Of a stretch of DNA of 64,000 bases, positions 57,512-64,000 are shown in pieces. The position numbers and the translations under genes are program-made. The DNA is taken from NCBI RefSeq assembly GCF_021117345.1, contig NZ_CP088261.1, positions 2,480,001-2,544,000 on the forward strand, read 5' to 3'. This DNA comes from Microbacterium sp. cx-55 (GTDB lineage Bacteria > Actinomycetota > Actinomycetes > Actinomycetales > Microbacteriaceae). The notes beneath the pieces are model-generated. The model did not search any database. It was not told the origin of the DNA and saw nothing but the letters and a program-made list of their open reading frames with translations. Within the stretch, counting starts at the first letter, position 1; each line of letters opens with the position of its first letter.

Positions 57512-58735
57512 ATGCTCGACGACAACCTCATGACACGTCAGTCCGATATCGCACGCCTCTTCTTCGGGAAGGCTGACGGCGATTGGGACCGGGCGATCGC
57601 TTGGTACTGCACAGTCGGCTCGACCGGCCGCACGCGGAATCTCGTCTATCGCAGCGACGGTTCCGTTGATCAGATCAGGCGTTTGGCTGGTGTTCTCAGT
57701 GGCCCGTTCACATCCCTTCGTGAGGCGATGTATCAACCCGGCCGAGGAACATGGCTCTCGGCGCATGTAGAAATCGCGCCGTCTGGCAGCTTCGAATTCG
57801 TCTTCAACTACGACGCTCGCGTCTACCTCAATGTGGGGGGCGGGGACTTCTTCACGCCGGTTCCGCCGAGCCATGACGCGCTCACCGACGACGAGTACGC
57901 GCTCGACCTCGAGCGCTTCCCTCGGGACGAAAAATTCATCCCCGACTGGTACCTGCGCCAGGTCACGCCTCCGCGGATAGGCAACTCGACCGGGTACTTC
58001 GCCAACGCCCTCAACCGGACCGTGACGCCAATGCCCTTCGAGGCCCATCTCTCCGAATCCTCCCCCGCGTGGGCGTCGCTCATCGCCGACATCCACGCCG
58101 CCGTACCCCAGCAGATCGCCACCCTCACCGACGAGTTCTCCGCCGAACTCGTCGACCCCGACCTCACCGAAGCAAAAGCACTCTGGATCCTCGACGGTCC
58201 CTTACAGACGATCACCAACGGGCCGCTCGACCGCCACGTCTTCAATCGGTCCCTCCCGAACCTCCTCCACCTCTACCAAACCCTCAAATCGCTCCCCATC
58301 GAGAAGCAACGAGAACTCGAGATCGACGAGCTCCCCGACTACTCGACGGTTCCCGACACCGCGCCCGGCGCCACCGTCCGCGACCTCTACAGCAGCAACA
58401 GCTTCGTCAAGACCGGTAACCCCGACGAGGATGACCAACTCGACCGGCTCCTCCAAGCGGTCAACGAAACCGTGGGAACCATCGCCACTCACGACGCTCT
58501 CCAGCGCTTCACCGTGACGCCTCCCCGGCCGTCGACGGAGCGGCCGACCGATGACCGGACACGACTCCACGATGTGGGCGACCAAGGCCGAGCTCAAGGC
58601 GTTCTCCGCCGAGGTCTCGCCCCGCATCACCGAGCTGCTGGAAACGTCGGCCCTTCCCCTGCCCGCCGCCGTTCACAAACGAGCCGTCAGAGCAGCGAAG
58701 TCGTTCTCATTCACCCGAGAGGTGAAACTCGCTGA
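57512..58735 (+). CDS. Array family B protein, copy 2, frameshifted at its end
   Basis: The frame from ATG 57512 encodes 407 residues, of which the first ~345 match the copy at 55112 (LREAMYQPGRGTWLSAHVEI; FNYDARVYLN; WASLIADIHAAVPQQIATLT). The last ~60 residues (after PSTERPTDDR) are the wrong frame of the following family A gene. The CGACCGATGACC junction here is one base out of step, so the normal stop (CGA TGA) is missed. A one-base change near 58530 is the likely cause. The protein may still work. Confidence 0.7.
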   Translation: MLDDNLMTRQSDIARLFFGKADGDWDRAIAWYCTVGSTGRTRNLVYRSDGSVDQIRRLAGVLSGPFTSLREAMYQPGRGTWLSAHVEIAPSGSFEFVFNYDARVYLNVGGGDFFTPVPPSHDALTDDEYALDLERFPRDEKFIPDWYLRQVTPPRIGNSTGYFANALNRTVTPMPFEAHLSESSPAWASLIADIHAAVPQQIATLTDEFSAELVDPDLTEAKALWILDGPLQTITNGPLDRHVFNRSLPNLLHLYQTLKSLPIEKQRELEIDELPDYSTVPDTAPGATVRDLYSSNSFVKTGNPDEDDQLDRLLQAVNETVGTIATHDALQRFTVTPPRPSTERPTDDRTRLHDVGDQGRAQGVLRRGLAPHHRAAGNVGPSPARRRSQTSRQSSEVVLIHPRGETR

Positions 58736-59207
58736 ACTCGATGAGGTCGTCGCGTTTCTCGCGACGTACGGCCAGTTCGATCGCCTCAACGAAATCGCGC
58801 TTGCGGTGGCCCCCACGCCCCACACCGGGAACGCGGCGATCTACGAACCCGTCCGGGAGATCATTCACACCGCCGCCTACTTTGCCGACCGACGTGTTGA
58901 CGCGACGACGCTGCGAGCTCTGGATCCGTCCGTATTCGTCCCAGCCGACTTCACACGACCACCCGGCTATCTGCGCGGCGGCCAGCTCCGGGGCATGCTC
59001 GAAATGCCGGCAGATGAAGCCGTGAAGTACGACGTCCTTCCAGCCTCGTACCACGCCGGACGCATCGCCACTGACCTCCTCGTTCTTGCCTCGATCTCCG
59101 TCTGCGGCGGCTCCAGCACCTGGACACCGGAGCGCATCGACGCGCAGGTCAAGAAGAACATCGCCGGCGTTCACGCCGTCCCCGGCTACGCTCCCCCGAC
59201 ATCCTGA
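58551..59207 (+). CDS. Array family A protein, copy 3 (unrecognised, probable immunity)
   Basis: The 218-residue protein overlaps the frameshifted family B gene by 185 bp. It shares ELKAFSAEVSPRITELLET, AKSFSFTREVKLAELDEV, APTPHTGNAAIYEPVREIIHTA and ASISVCGGSSTWTPERIDAQ with the other two copies. It differs in the last part (KKNIAGVHAVPGYAPPTS). I do not recognise the family. With three copies in 5.5 kb it is the most duplicated gene of the array. Confidence 0.7.
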   Translation: MTGHDSTMWATKAELKAFSAEVSPRITELLETSALPLPAAVHKRAVRAAKSFSFTREVKLAELDEVVAFLATYGQFDRLNEIALAVAPTPHTGNAAIYEPVREIIHTAAYFADRRVDATTLRALDPSVFVPADFTRPPGYLRGGQLRGMLEMPADEAVKYDVLPASYHAGRIATDLLVLASISVCGGSSTWTPERIDAQVKKNIAGVHAVPGYAPPTS

Positions 59208-59241
59208 GCCCCCGTTCGATCCCGACAGCATGAGAGAAACG

Positions 59242-59291
59242 ATGCTCAACGACAACCTCATGACACGTCAGTCCGAAATCACACGCCTCTC
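59242..59291 (+). pseudogene. 5' stub of a third family B gene
   Basis: ATG 59242 to about 59291 (MLNDNLMTRQSEITRL) matches the first 16 codons of the gene at 57512, and the bases upstream match too. After 59291 the similarity ends abruptly and a different gene fragment begins. This marks a recombination break point. Confidence 0.7.
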
Positions 59292-59663
59292 CGGTGGCGC
59301 GCGGACGATGGATATCTTCATGATGTCGTCCGCCCCTTCCTCGCGGACCTTTCCACCATCGTGCGGACTCTGGCCCTCGAGTGGGACGCCCTCAACAGCA
59401 CCATCAGCAGCACGGCGATCGCCAAGGCGACCCGGAAGCTCATCCCTGTCTCCTGGCCGCGGCTGGGCGCGGTCACCTGGCTCCGCGACGGCACGCATTC
59501 CATCCCCGATACGGTGGCGGGTGCCTCGATCGATCGCGTGGACGGCGGCACTCTGCTGACGGTGAACGGGCCTCACGGTCCCTCGCTTCGCGTGGATGAT
59601 GTACTGGCGGTGTACAAGAAGCTGATCGACGGCGGGCACATCCGCCCGCTCGTGACGGGCTGA
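59292..59663 (+). pseudogene. Fragment of an unrecognised protein fused to the family B stub
   Basis: The frame that ends at 59663 is open from about 59292 (RWRADDGYLHDVVRPFLADL, then TLALEWDALNSTISSTAIAK, PVSWPRLGAVTWLRDGTHSIP and VYKKLIDGGHIRPLVTG). It lacks a proper start; GTG 59361 could give a 100-residue piece. The N-terminal part of the parent gene has been replaced by the family B stub, out of frame. No family recognised. Confidence 0.5.
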
Positions 59664-59692
59664 GTGCAGGTGGACGACGAGGGGAACACAAC

Positions 59693-59962
59693 GTGAGCGC
59701 GGATGACGAAGAACGACTGACAGCGGTCGGGCACCGCTACTTCGCGCAACTCGCGCCCGACGCAGAACTCCGCACGATCCCTCTGGACAACGACGCTGGC
59801 GTCTGCGTCGTACACGCCGTGCGGGGCGGCGGCAAGATCTACGTCGCGCCGGATGAGAGCGTTCTCTTCGTCGCCTCGACGATGGATTTCGAAACCGGTC
59901 TCGCCGCGTTCCTCGCCGGAACCCGCACCCCACCGGAGAAGTTCGTCCTCCGGACGCCCTGA
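59693..59962 (+). CDS. Array family C small protein, 89 aa
   Basis: GTG 59693 gives 89 residues nearly the same as the C-terminal unit of the fused gene at 52780: YFAQLAPDAELRTIPLDNDA, GGGKIYVAPDESVLFVASTM and LAAFLAGTRTPPEKF. It is a compact alpha/beta domain of unknown role, likely an immunity protein. This free-standing copy shows that the fused one was once a separate gene. Confidence 0.65.
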   Translation: MSADDEERLTAVGHRYFAQLAPDAELRTIPLDNDAGVCVVHAVRGGGKIYVAPDESVLFVASTMDFETGLAAFLAGTRTPPEKFVLRTP

Positions 59963-60002
59963 ACACCGAACCCCTCGACATCCCGAGAGAAGGACGTACC
60001 TG

Positions 60003-60461
60003 ATGCGAGACACCTCGTCGCGACCGTTCCTCGGTCCCGTCTCCGTCGGCGATGTACAGGGAATCCGGGACGTCGCATCGCAGGGGGTCGAGATCAACGG
60101 CGCCATGAACATCGGCAAACCTCGACACGACTACTCCCCACTCACTCTCGCGATCGAACGTGGCGACCTCGAGAGTGTGCGGACTCTCATCGACGTCGGC
60201 GCCGACCCCAACGCCGTCGACCCCATGGGCCGCACCCCGCTCCGGGCCGCCCTGACGACGGTCAAGCTCGGCACCGGTCCCTCCGTCGAGGCGATCTGTC
60301 TCGCCCTGATCGACGGTGGAGCGCACGTGACCCCCGACGTCGTCGAACGCGCCCACGACTCCTTCAACTGGATGGGCGAATCGATGTACTCAGCGGCGTT
60401 CCTCGCCAGGCTCACGGAGCTCGGCGCGTCGGGCACCACCTCGGACAACGACGACGGATGA
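60003..60461 (+). CDS. Ankyrin-repeat immunity-type protein, copy 2
   Basis: ATG 60003 follows AAGGA and gives 152 aa with ankyrin repeats YSPLTLAIERGDLESVRTLIDVGADPN and AVDPMGRTPLRAAL. Related to the gene at 56301 by order of repeats and the DPMGRTPL phrase. An upstream open frame to 59853 overlaps family C in another frame and was not used. Confidence 0.75.
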   Translation: MRDTSSRPFLGPVSVGDVQGIRDVASQGVEINGAMNIGKPRHDYSPLTLAIERGDLESVRTLIDVGADPNAVDPMGRTPLRAALTTVKLGTGPSVEAICLALIDGGAHVTPDVVERAHDSFNWMGESMYSAAFLARLTELGASGTTSDNDDG

Positions 60462-60551
60462 CGCGGTGCCCGACACCGTGAAAATCCCCGAAACGATCGA
60501 CCGCTCCTGCACGACGAAACCGGCCATTCCCTTACCGACTGAGAACTCATC

Positions 60552-61115
60552 GTGACCGACCCCCTCCCGAACGACCCTCTCAAGACGCTGCTGCCTGGAG
60601 AACCTGCACCGCCGGAGGTCATCGAGCGCTACAGGGGGGTCGTGCCCGAGGAGCTGGTCAATGTGTGGGAGACCCACGGGTTTGGCACCACAGTCGGCGG
60701 ATTCGTGCGGTTCGTGGACCCCAGGTCCCTGACGGACATCGTCGAGGAGACGTTCGAGCGGAGTGCCGGAGCTGTGCCTCTCTTCTCGACCGCGCTCGGC
60801 GACATCGGCGTGCTCCGTGACGGCGCCGTCGAGTTGCTGAAGTACCGCCGCGGACGGGTAGACATCCTCACCGTCCGCCCGGCCCGGCTCCTCACGTATC
60901 TCGGCAGCCCGATGCGCCGAGAACACGCCGACTATCTCGACTGGAACCCGTACCCGCAGGCGGTCGAGAGACTCGGAATCCCATTGGCGGACGAGTGCTT
61001 CGGCTTCACCCCTCTGCTCGTCCTCGGAGGCCCGGAGGACGCCGACCATCTGACGACCGTGTCGTTGAGAGAGCACATCCTCTTCGTCACGCAGGTCGCC
61101 GGCCCGCTCTACTGA
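60552..61115 (+). CDS. GAD-like / Tdi1 (DUF1851) immunity protein, 187 aa
   Basis: GTG 60552 gives 187 residues in the standard order of T6SS immunity Tdi1: a GAD-like head (VIERYRGVVPEELVNVWETHGFGT, FVRFVDPRSL) and a DUF1851 tail (YPQAVERLGIPLADECFGFTPLLVLGGPEDADHL). This is the clearest immunity assignment in the array. Members protect against toxins delivered by neighbouring cells. Confidence 0.8.
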   Translation: MTDPLPNDPLKTLLPGEPAPPEVIERYRGVVPEELVNVWETHGFGTTVGGFVRFVDPRSLTDIVEETFERSAGAVPLFSTALGDIGVLRDGAVELLKYRRGRVDILTVRPARLLTYLGSPMRREHADYLDWNPYPQAVERLGIPLADECFGFTPLLVLGGPEDADHLTTVSLREHILFVTQVAGPLY

Positions 61116-61188
61116 CGGCGACCCCGCCTCGACGGGCCGCTGAGATTCTGGTCGATAGTATTGCGCCCATGCCAACGGGGGGATTCCG

Positions 61189-61719
61189 ATGACGACGCCG
61201 ACAGCCATCGCGCCGAACGGGAGGTACGGACCGCCGGCACCGCTGGCCGACAAGCCTCGACTCCTCGAGGAGCTTCGCGCCGCCCGGACTCCTCAGGAGT
61301 ACCTCGCCGCTTCGCTCGAGTTGTTCAAGATCGGTGACTTCACATCGACGTCGATCCTCTTCGACCTGGTCGCCGAGGTGCGCGACCCCGGGTTCACCGC
61401 CTCGGCCCTGCGCGTCCTCCAGTCGGCCTGCACTCATGACGATCTTCGCCGCCCCGAAGACCGAGAGGAGCTCGACGGATCCCCGTTCTCGGGATGGCTC
61501 GTCGACGTGGCCGTCCCGCCACAGCCCGCGTCGGATGTGGACTCGGCACACATCGCCAAGGCCTACACGGTGTTCCTCGAGCGGCCGGCCCTCCTCGCGA
61601 CCGTCAACCTGCCGCCGGGGTTCGTCGTCGTGGCGGACAGGAACACCGTGCTCGCCGTGCACGACGACTCCGGTCGAATCGTCTACGACGGCCCGTTCGC
61701 CGAATCCACCCTTCCCTGA
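61189..61719 (+). CDS. Chimeric immunity protein (new head, Imm33-like tail)
   Basis: The 176-residue protein has a head of ~95 residues (ADKPRLLEELRAARTPQEYL; GDFTSTSILFDLVAEVRDPG) unlike any other gene here. From ELDGSPFSGWLVDVAVPPQP onward it matches the Imm33-like unit of the gene at 52780 (about 85% in protein, high in DNA). The switch occurs near 61466. The normal stop is present after AESTLP. The ATG follows GGGGGATTCC, shared with the start at 55112. It is a product of recombination between cassettes. Confidence 0.7.
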   Translation: MTTPTAIAPNGRYGPPAPLADKPRLLEELRAARTPQEYLAASLELFKIGDFTSTSILFDLVAEVRDPGFTASALRVLQSACTHDDLRRPEDREELDGSPFSGWLVDVAVPPQPASDVDSAHIAKAYTVFLERPALLATVNLPPGFVVVADRNTVLAVHDDSGRIVYDGPFAESTLP

Positions 61720-61859
61720 CCACGCCGAGGAGGGGATTCCTAGGCTGTCGACGACGCGACGTTTTCTACGGTCTCCGCGTCAGTGGGTTCGGGCGGGCTC
61801 CCGATGCTGATCCCGCGACCGTCTCGTGAGTGTTCGGCGGACGCGAGAGGATGAATCCT

Positions 61860-62624
61860 ATGACGGTGGAAGCGACGAACCGGTGGGGGCTCCTCTTCCA
61901 GGCGTTCTGGGGAGCGCGCGAGGAAGACTCCGTCACGGTCGCTCGCCGGCTGATCGACACCCTCGCGGCTCTCGACGGGTTCCGAGACGCGATCGGTGGG
62001 CGCTGGGTCGACGCTTCCGGCCACGATGTGGAACGCACGACTCAGGCGGCCGAGGATCTCGTCGCCCGGAGCGTTCCGAGCTCGATCGACGGGAGGACCT
62101 TCGCAGAGCAGGGATTCAGTGTCGTACTCGTTCTCGTACCCGCCGGGGAATCGTCATTCGAGTCGCGTTCGACCCTCCGTCTCACGATCGCTGCGGGATC
62201 GGCCGTCACACCCCGGCGGAATTTTCACAACACGGTCTTCGTCGACGGCACATCGCTCTTTCCCGAACAGGAGACGTTCCCGCTCTGGCCCGCTGCCTTC
62301 GCCGGCCTCGTGGGGGCGTGGCAACCTGAGCACGCCGCGCTGCTGTCGAAGGAACAGCGCCGAGTGAACGACCAGCTCGTGCCCCACGTCGATGAGCCGT
62401 GGATCGGCGCGATCACCTACCTGAGCGATCGGGCGGGCTCGTTCCCGGTTCCGTCGGTCCCGGCCCGGGTGGACATCCTCCCGGACGGAGCAATGCTGTC
62501 GCTCGAACCCGACTCACCCGACGACGCGGTAGCGGGTTCTTCCGTTCTAGCAGTCCTGGAGGCGGCGTCGTCCGACGACTGGAAGGCGCGGATCCCCCTC
62601 GACTCCGGCGAAGCCGACCGATGA
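61860..62624 (+). CDS. Imm52-like immunity protein, 254 aa
   Basis: ATG 61860 has GAGAGG nine bases upstream. The first part (WGLLFQAFWGAREEDSVTVARRLIDTLAALDGF) is the Imm52 pattern, with ARRL...L..LA and a following W in GGRWVDASG. The rest is a two-layer sheet domain ending LEAASSDDWKARIPLDSGEADR. Its stop lies in the same CGACCGATGACC junction that joins other array genes, but after it only a short decayed frame follows. Family assignment is moderate. Confidence 0.65.
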   Translation: MTVEATNRWGLLFQAFWGAREEDSVTVARRLIDTLAALDGFRDAIGGRWVDASGHDVERTTQAAEDLVARSVPSSIDGRTFAEQGFSVVLVLVPAGESSFESRSTLRLTIAAGSAVTPRRNFHNTVFVDGTSLFPEQETFPLWPAAFAGLVGAWQPEHAALLSKEQRRVNDQLVPHVDEPWIGAITYLSDRAGSFPVPSVPARVDILPDGAMLSLEPDSPDDAVAGSSVLAVLEAASSDDWKARIPLDSGEADR

Positions 62625-62736
62625 CCGTGCACCACACACGGCCACGCTCCACCGGCGCCGTCATCCGCCTCTGTCGTCCGCCCTCAACCGTTCAGGCTGC
62701 GATGGAGCGGCCGGAGGAGGCTCCTGCGGGGGCCGG

Positions 62737-63513
62737 CTACACCGTGGGGAACTTCGGGTCGACCAGGCGGCCGAGCGTCTGGATGTAGTCGGCGGCCGAC
62801 CGTGGGTGGTGCACGGGAACACCGTTCATGAGCGCGCCCACGACGATGGTCTCGAGGAGCTGACGAACACCGGTCTCATCGAGGAACGAATCGAGGATAA
62901 TCGCGATGTCGCCGGGGCGGGCCGGCGACGACCTCGGCCCCCACAACCGCACGAAGCCGCGCTCGTTCTCGTCTCGGACTCGCGCCTGCACGGCCGAACC
63001 GTCGCGGAGGGCGAGGGTGAGACCGCGCGAGCCGTTGCCAGCCTTCTGCGAGAATCGAGCGCCCCAGCCGATGATCGGGATGCGTGCGCTGGCCCGCGCG
63101 CGAGCAGTGGAGTCGTACTCGATGACCCCGACCACCTCGTTCCAGGCGATCGGACCCACGAGGCTGAAGGACACGCCCTCACCCGACACCCGCGCGAGCA
63201 GACCCTCACCGACGGCCAGTCTGCGCATCCCCCGCCCCACATTCAGGATCGTTGGGAGCGTCACGAACACCATGACCAACCCGAAGACGCCGAGGAGGAT
63301 GAGGAGCCGAGTGAACGCTCCTCCGAAGATCAGGAGTAGGAGGCAGAGCAGGAGGCTCACGCCGCCGACGATGGCGAGCACGGTCGCCATTCGACGGTTG
63401 CGCGCCAGCACGGCGTCGGCTGCGGCACGGTCGTAGACGGCGTCGTAGTGGTTCCCGCCCTCGAATACGCGAGCCCAGTGCTGAAGCTCGGCGGGGACTC
63501 CCGGGACGTTCAC
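62737..63513 (-). CDS. Membrane protein with two helices, hypothetical, 258 aa
   Basis: From ATG 63513 the protein has a short head, two adjacent membrane helices (VLAIVGGVSLLLCLLLLIFGG and RLLILLGVFGLVMVFVTLP, residues ~44-85), and a ~170-residue cytoplasmic domain with beta strands (LVGPIAWNEVVGVIEYDSTA, IIGWGARFSQKAGNGSRGLTLAL), similar in layout to PH-like membrane proteins. It is coupled by 4 bp to the upstream gene. Role unknown; membrane proteins like this often flank T7SS/polymorphic toxin loci. Confidence 0.7.
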   Translation of the reverse strand: MNVPGVPAELQHWARVFEGGNHYDAVYDRAAADAVLARNRRMATVLAIVGGVSLLLCLLLLIFGGAFTRLLILLGVFGLVMVFVTLPTILNVGRGMRRLAVGEGLLARVSGEGVSFSLVGPIAWNEVVGVIEYDSTARARASARIPIIGWGARFSQKAGNGSRGLTLALRDGSAVQARVRDENERGFVRLWGPRSSPARPGDIAIILDSFLDETGVRQLLETIVVGALMNGVPVHHPRSAADYIQTLGRLVDPKFPTV

Positions 63514-64000
63514 GACGTGGGTCCCGTCGGAGCAGACGTGCCGGGAGCCACGGGACCTGGACCGGGGGCGACGGGCGGGGCGGCTCGTTCATCGAATCCC
63601 TGCGCAATCGCGGCCTTCAGCGCGTCGTAGGAGGCACCCTCGAAGGCGATCGGCTCCGCGAAGGCGACATCCTGGTTGTTCGTCTCCTCAAGGAGCATGT
63701 CCTTGGCGAAGCCGACACGGTCGGCATCGGCGGTCCAGAACTCGAGGTCCACGTCGACGAAGCACGGCTGTGTCGGAAGAGGCGTGAAGGTGGAGGGGTC
63801 CCCGGTCTTCAACCGCAGGACCATGTCGTCGAAGAGTCGGCGTCCGCTAAACATCCCGCGGCGGTGACGTCGACGGAGTCGCGTTCCCGTGCCCACCATG
63901 CTCCACACCCGTCCCCACCGGATTGCCGCGAACACGCATGCCGCCGCCACGAGCACGAGGAGGATCGGGGAGACCAGGAGCCCGATGCGCTGGCCTGCGA
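63510..64000 (-). CDS. Membrane protein, N-terminus outside window, hypothetical
   Basis: The frame is open from the window edge and ends at 63510. The visible ~160 residues have one membrane helix near the edge (LLVSPILLVLVAAACVFAAI), a basic stretch (RLRRRHRRG) and a soluble domain with a FVDVDLEFWTADADRVGFAKDML segment. The end is proline-rich (APPVAPGPGPVAPGTSAPT). No family recognised. It forms a coupled pair with the gene at 62737. Confidence 0.65.
   Translation of the reverse strand, partial: AGQRIGLLVSPILLVLVAAACVFAAIRWGRVWSMVGTGTRLRRRHRRGMFSGRRLFDDMVLRLKTGDPSTFTPLPTQPCFVDVDLEFWTADADRVGFAKDMLLEETNNQDVAFAEPIAFEGASYDALKAAIAQGFDERAAPPVAPGPGPVAPGTSAPTGPTS

Noticed and set aside
62621-62788. 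Short plus-strand frame after the Imm52-like gene, starting in the shared junction
   Set aside because: The 55-residue product has no recognisable pattern and runs into the antisense of the membrane protein gene; at best a decayed cassette.

Overview
The window is high-GC DNA from an actinobacterium, most likely a Microbacteriaceae member close to Microbacterium. This rests on gene content (a Tad locus with a DUF4244 pilin, an NhaA-thioredoxin fusion, WXG-like toxin remnants, a 6C RNA) and on strong third-position GC bias; no phylogeny was run.

Left part (1-18 kb): a partial oligopeptide-type solute-binding lipoprotein gene, a DUF1028 gene and an XRE-cupin regulator are followed by a compact nucleoside uptake and salvage island. 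A LacI regulator (2838-3854) faces a Bmp/Nup-type ABC importer (two permeases, lipoprotein, double ATPase), an amidohydrolase that looks like a purine deaminase, and a stand-alone RarA C-terminal-like protein. Then come adenosine deaminase, two ADP-ribosylglycohydrolases, two nucleoside hydrolases, a GATase-like protein and a purine nucleoside phosphorylase. The same operator motif (TGCAAA-N-TTTGCA type) lies in all three divergent intergenic regions, so the whole set looks like one LacI regulon that imports nucleosides and cleaves and deaminates them.

Middle (18-37 kb): a secreted lipase, a 700-bp non-coding stretch with three copies of a nested-palindrome repeat, a UBP-finger/MFS/DyP peroxidase operon, another MFS exporter, MOSC, NhaA-thioredoxin, a nicotinamidase, an MMPL exporter with a 19-bp operator-like palindrome, tRNA-Thr(CGT), a tripeptidyl-aminopeptidase-like lipoprotein, then the housekeeping run holB-tmk-topA.

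Tad locus and mobile element (36.9-49.0 kb): TadA, a fused TadB/TadC, a DUF4244 pilin, TadE-like and TadF-like genes lie on the minus strand. The pilin gene is cut in two by an 8.5-kb element (about 37735-46252). The element carries a large serine recombinase, a primase-polymerase/helicase, a string of small overlapping unknown genes and zinc-ribbon miniproteins, but no capsid or tail genes. It looks like a phage satellite or an integrated replicon. The 5' half of the pilin gene is in frame with the integrase gene.

Right part (49-64 kb): a 6C RNA and acetyl-CoA synthetase, whose last ~90 codons have unusual base use, border a polymorphic-toxin remnant and a long array of immunity-type genes. 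The array has a WXG-like head fragment, an HNH-type toxin tail, Imm33-, Tdi1-, YezG-, ankyrin- and Imm52-like genes, and three copies of an unrecognised 217-218 aa family. Cassettes are joined by ATGA overlaps, often with the same CGACCGATGACC junction, and several genes are chimeric, fused, frameshifted or truncated. The locus looks like a recombining immunity-gene store.
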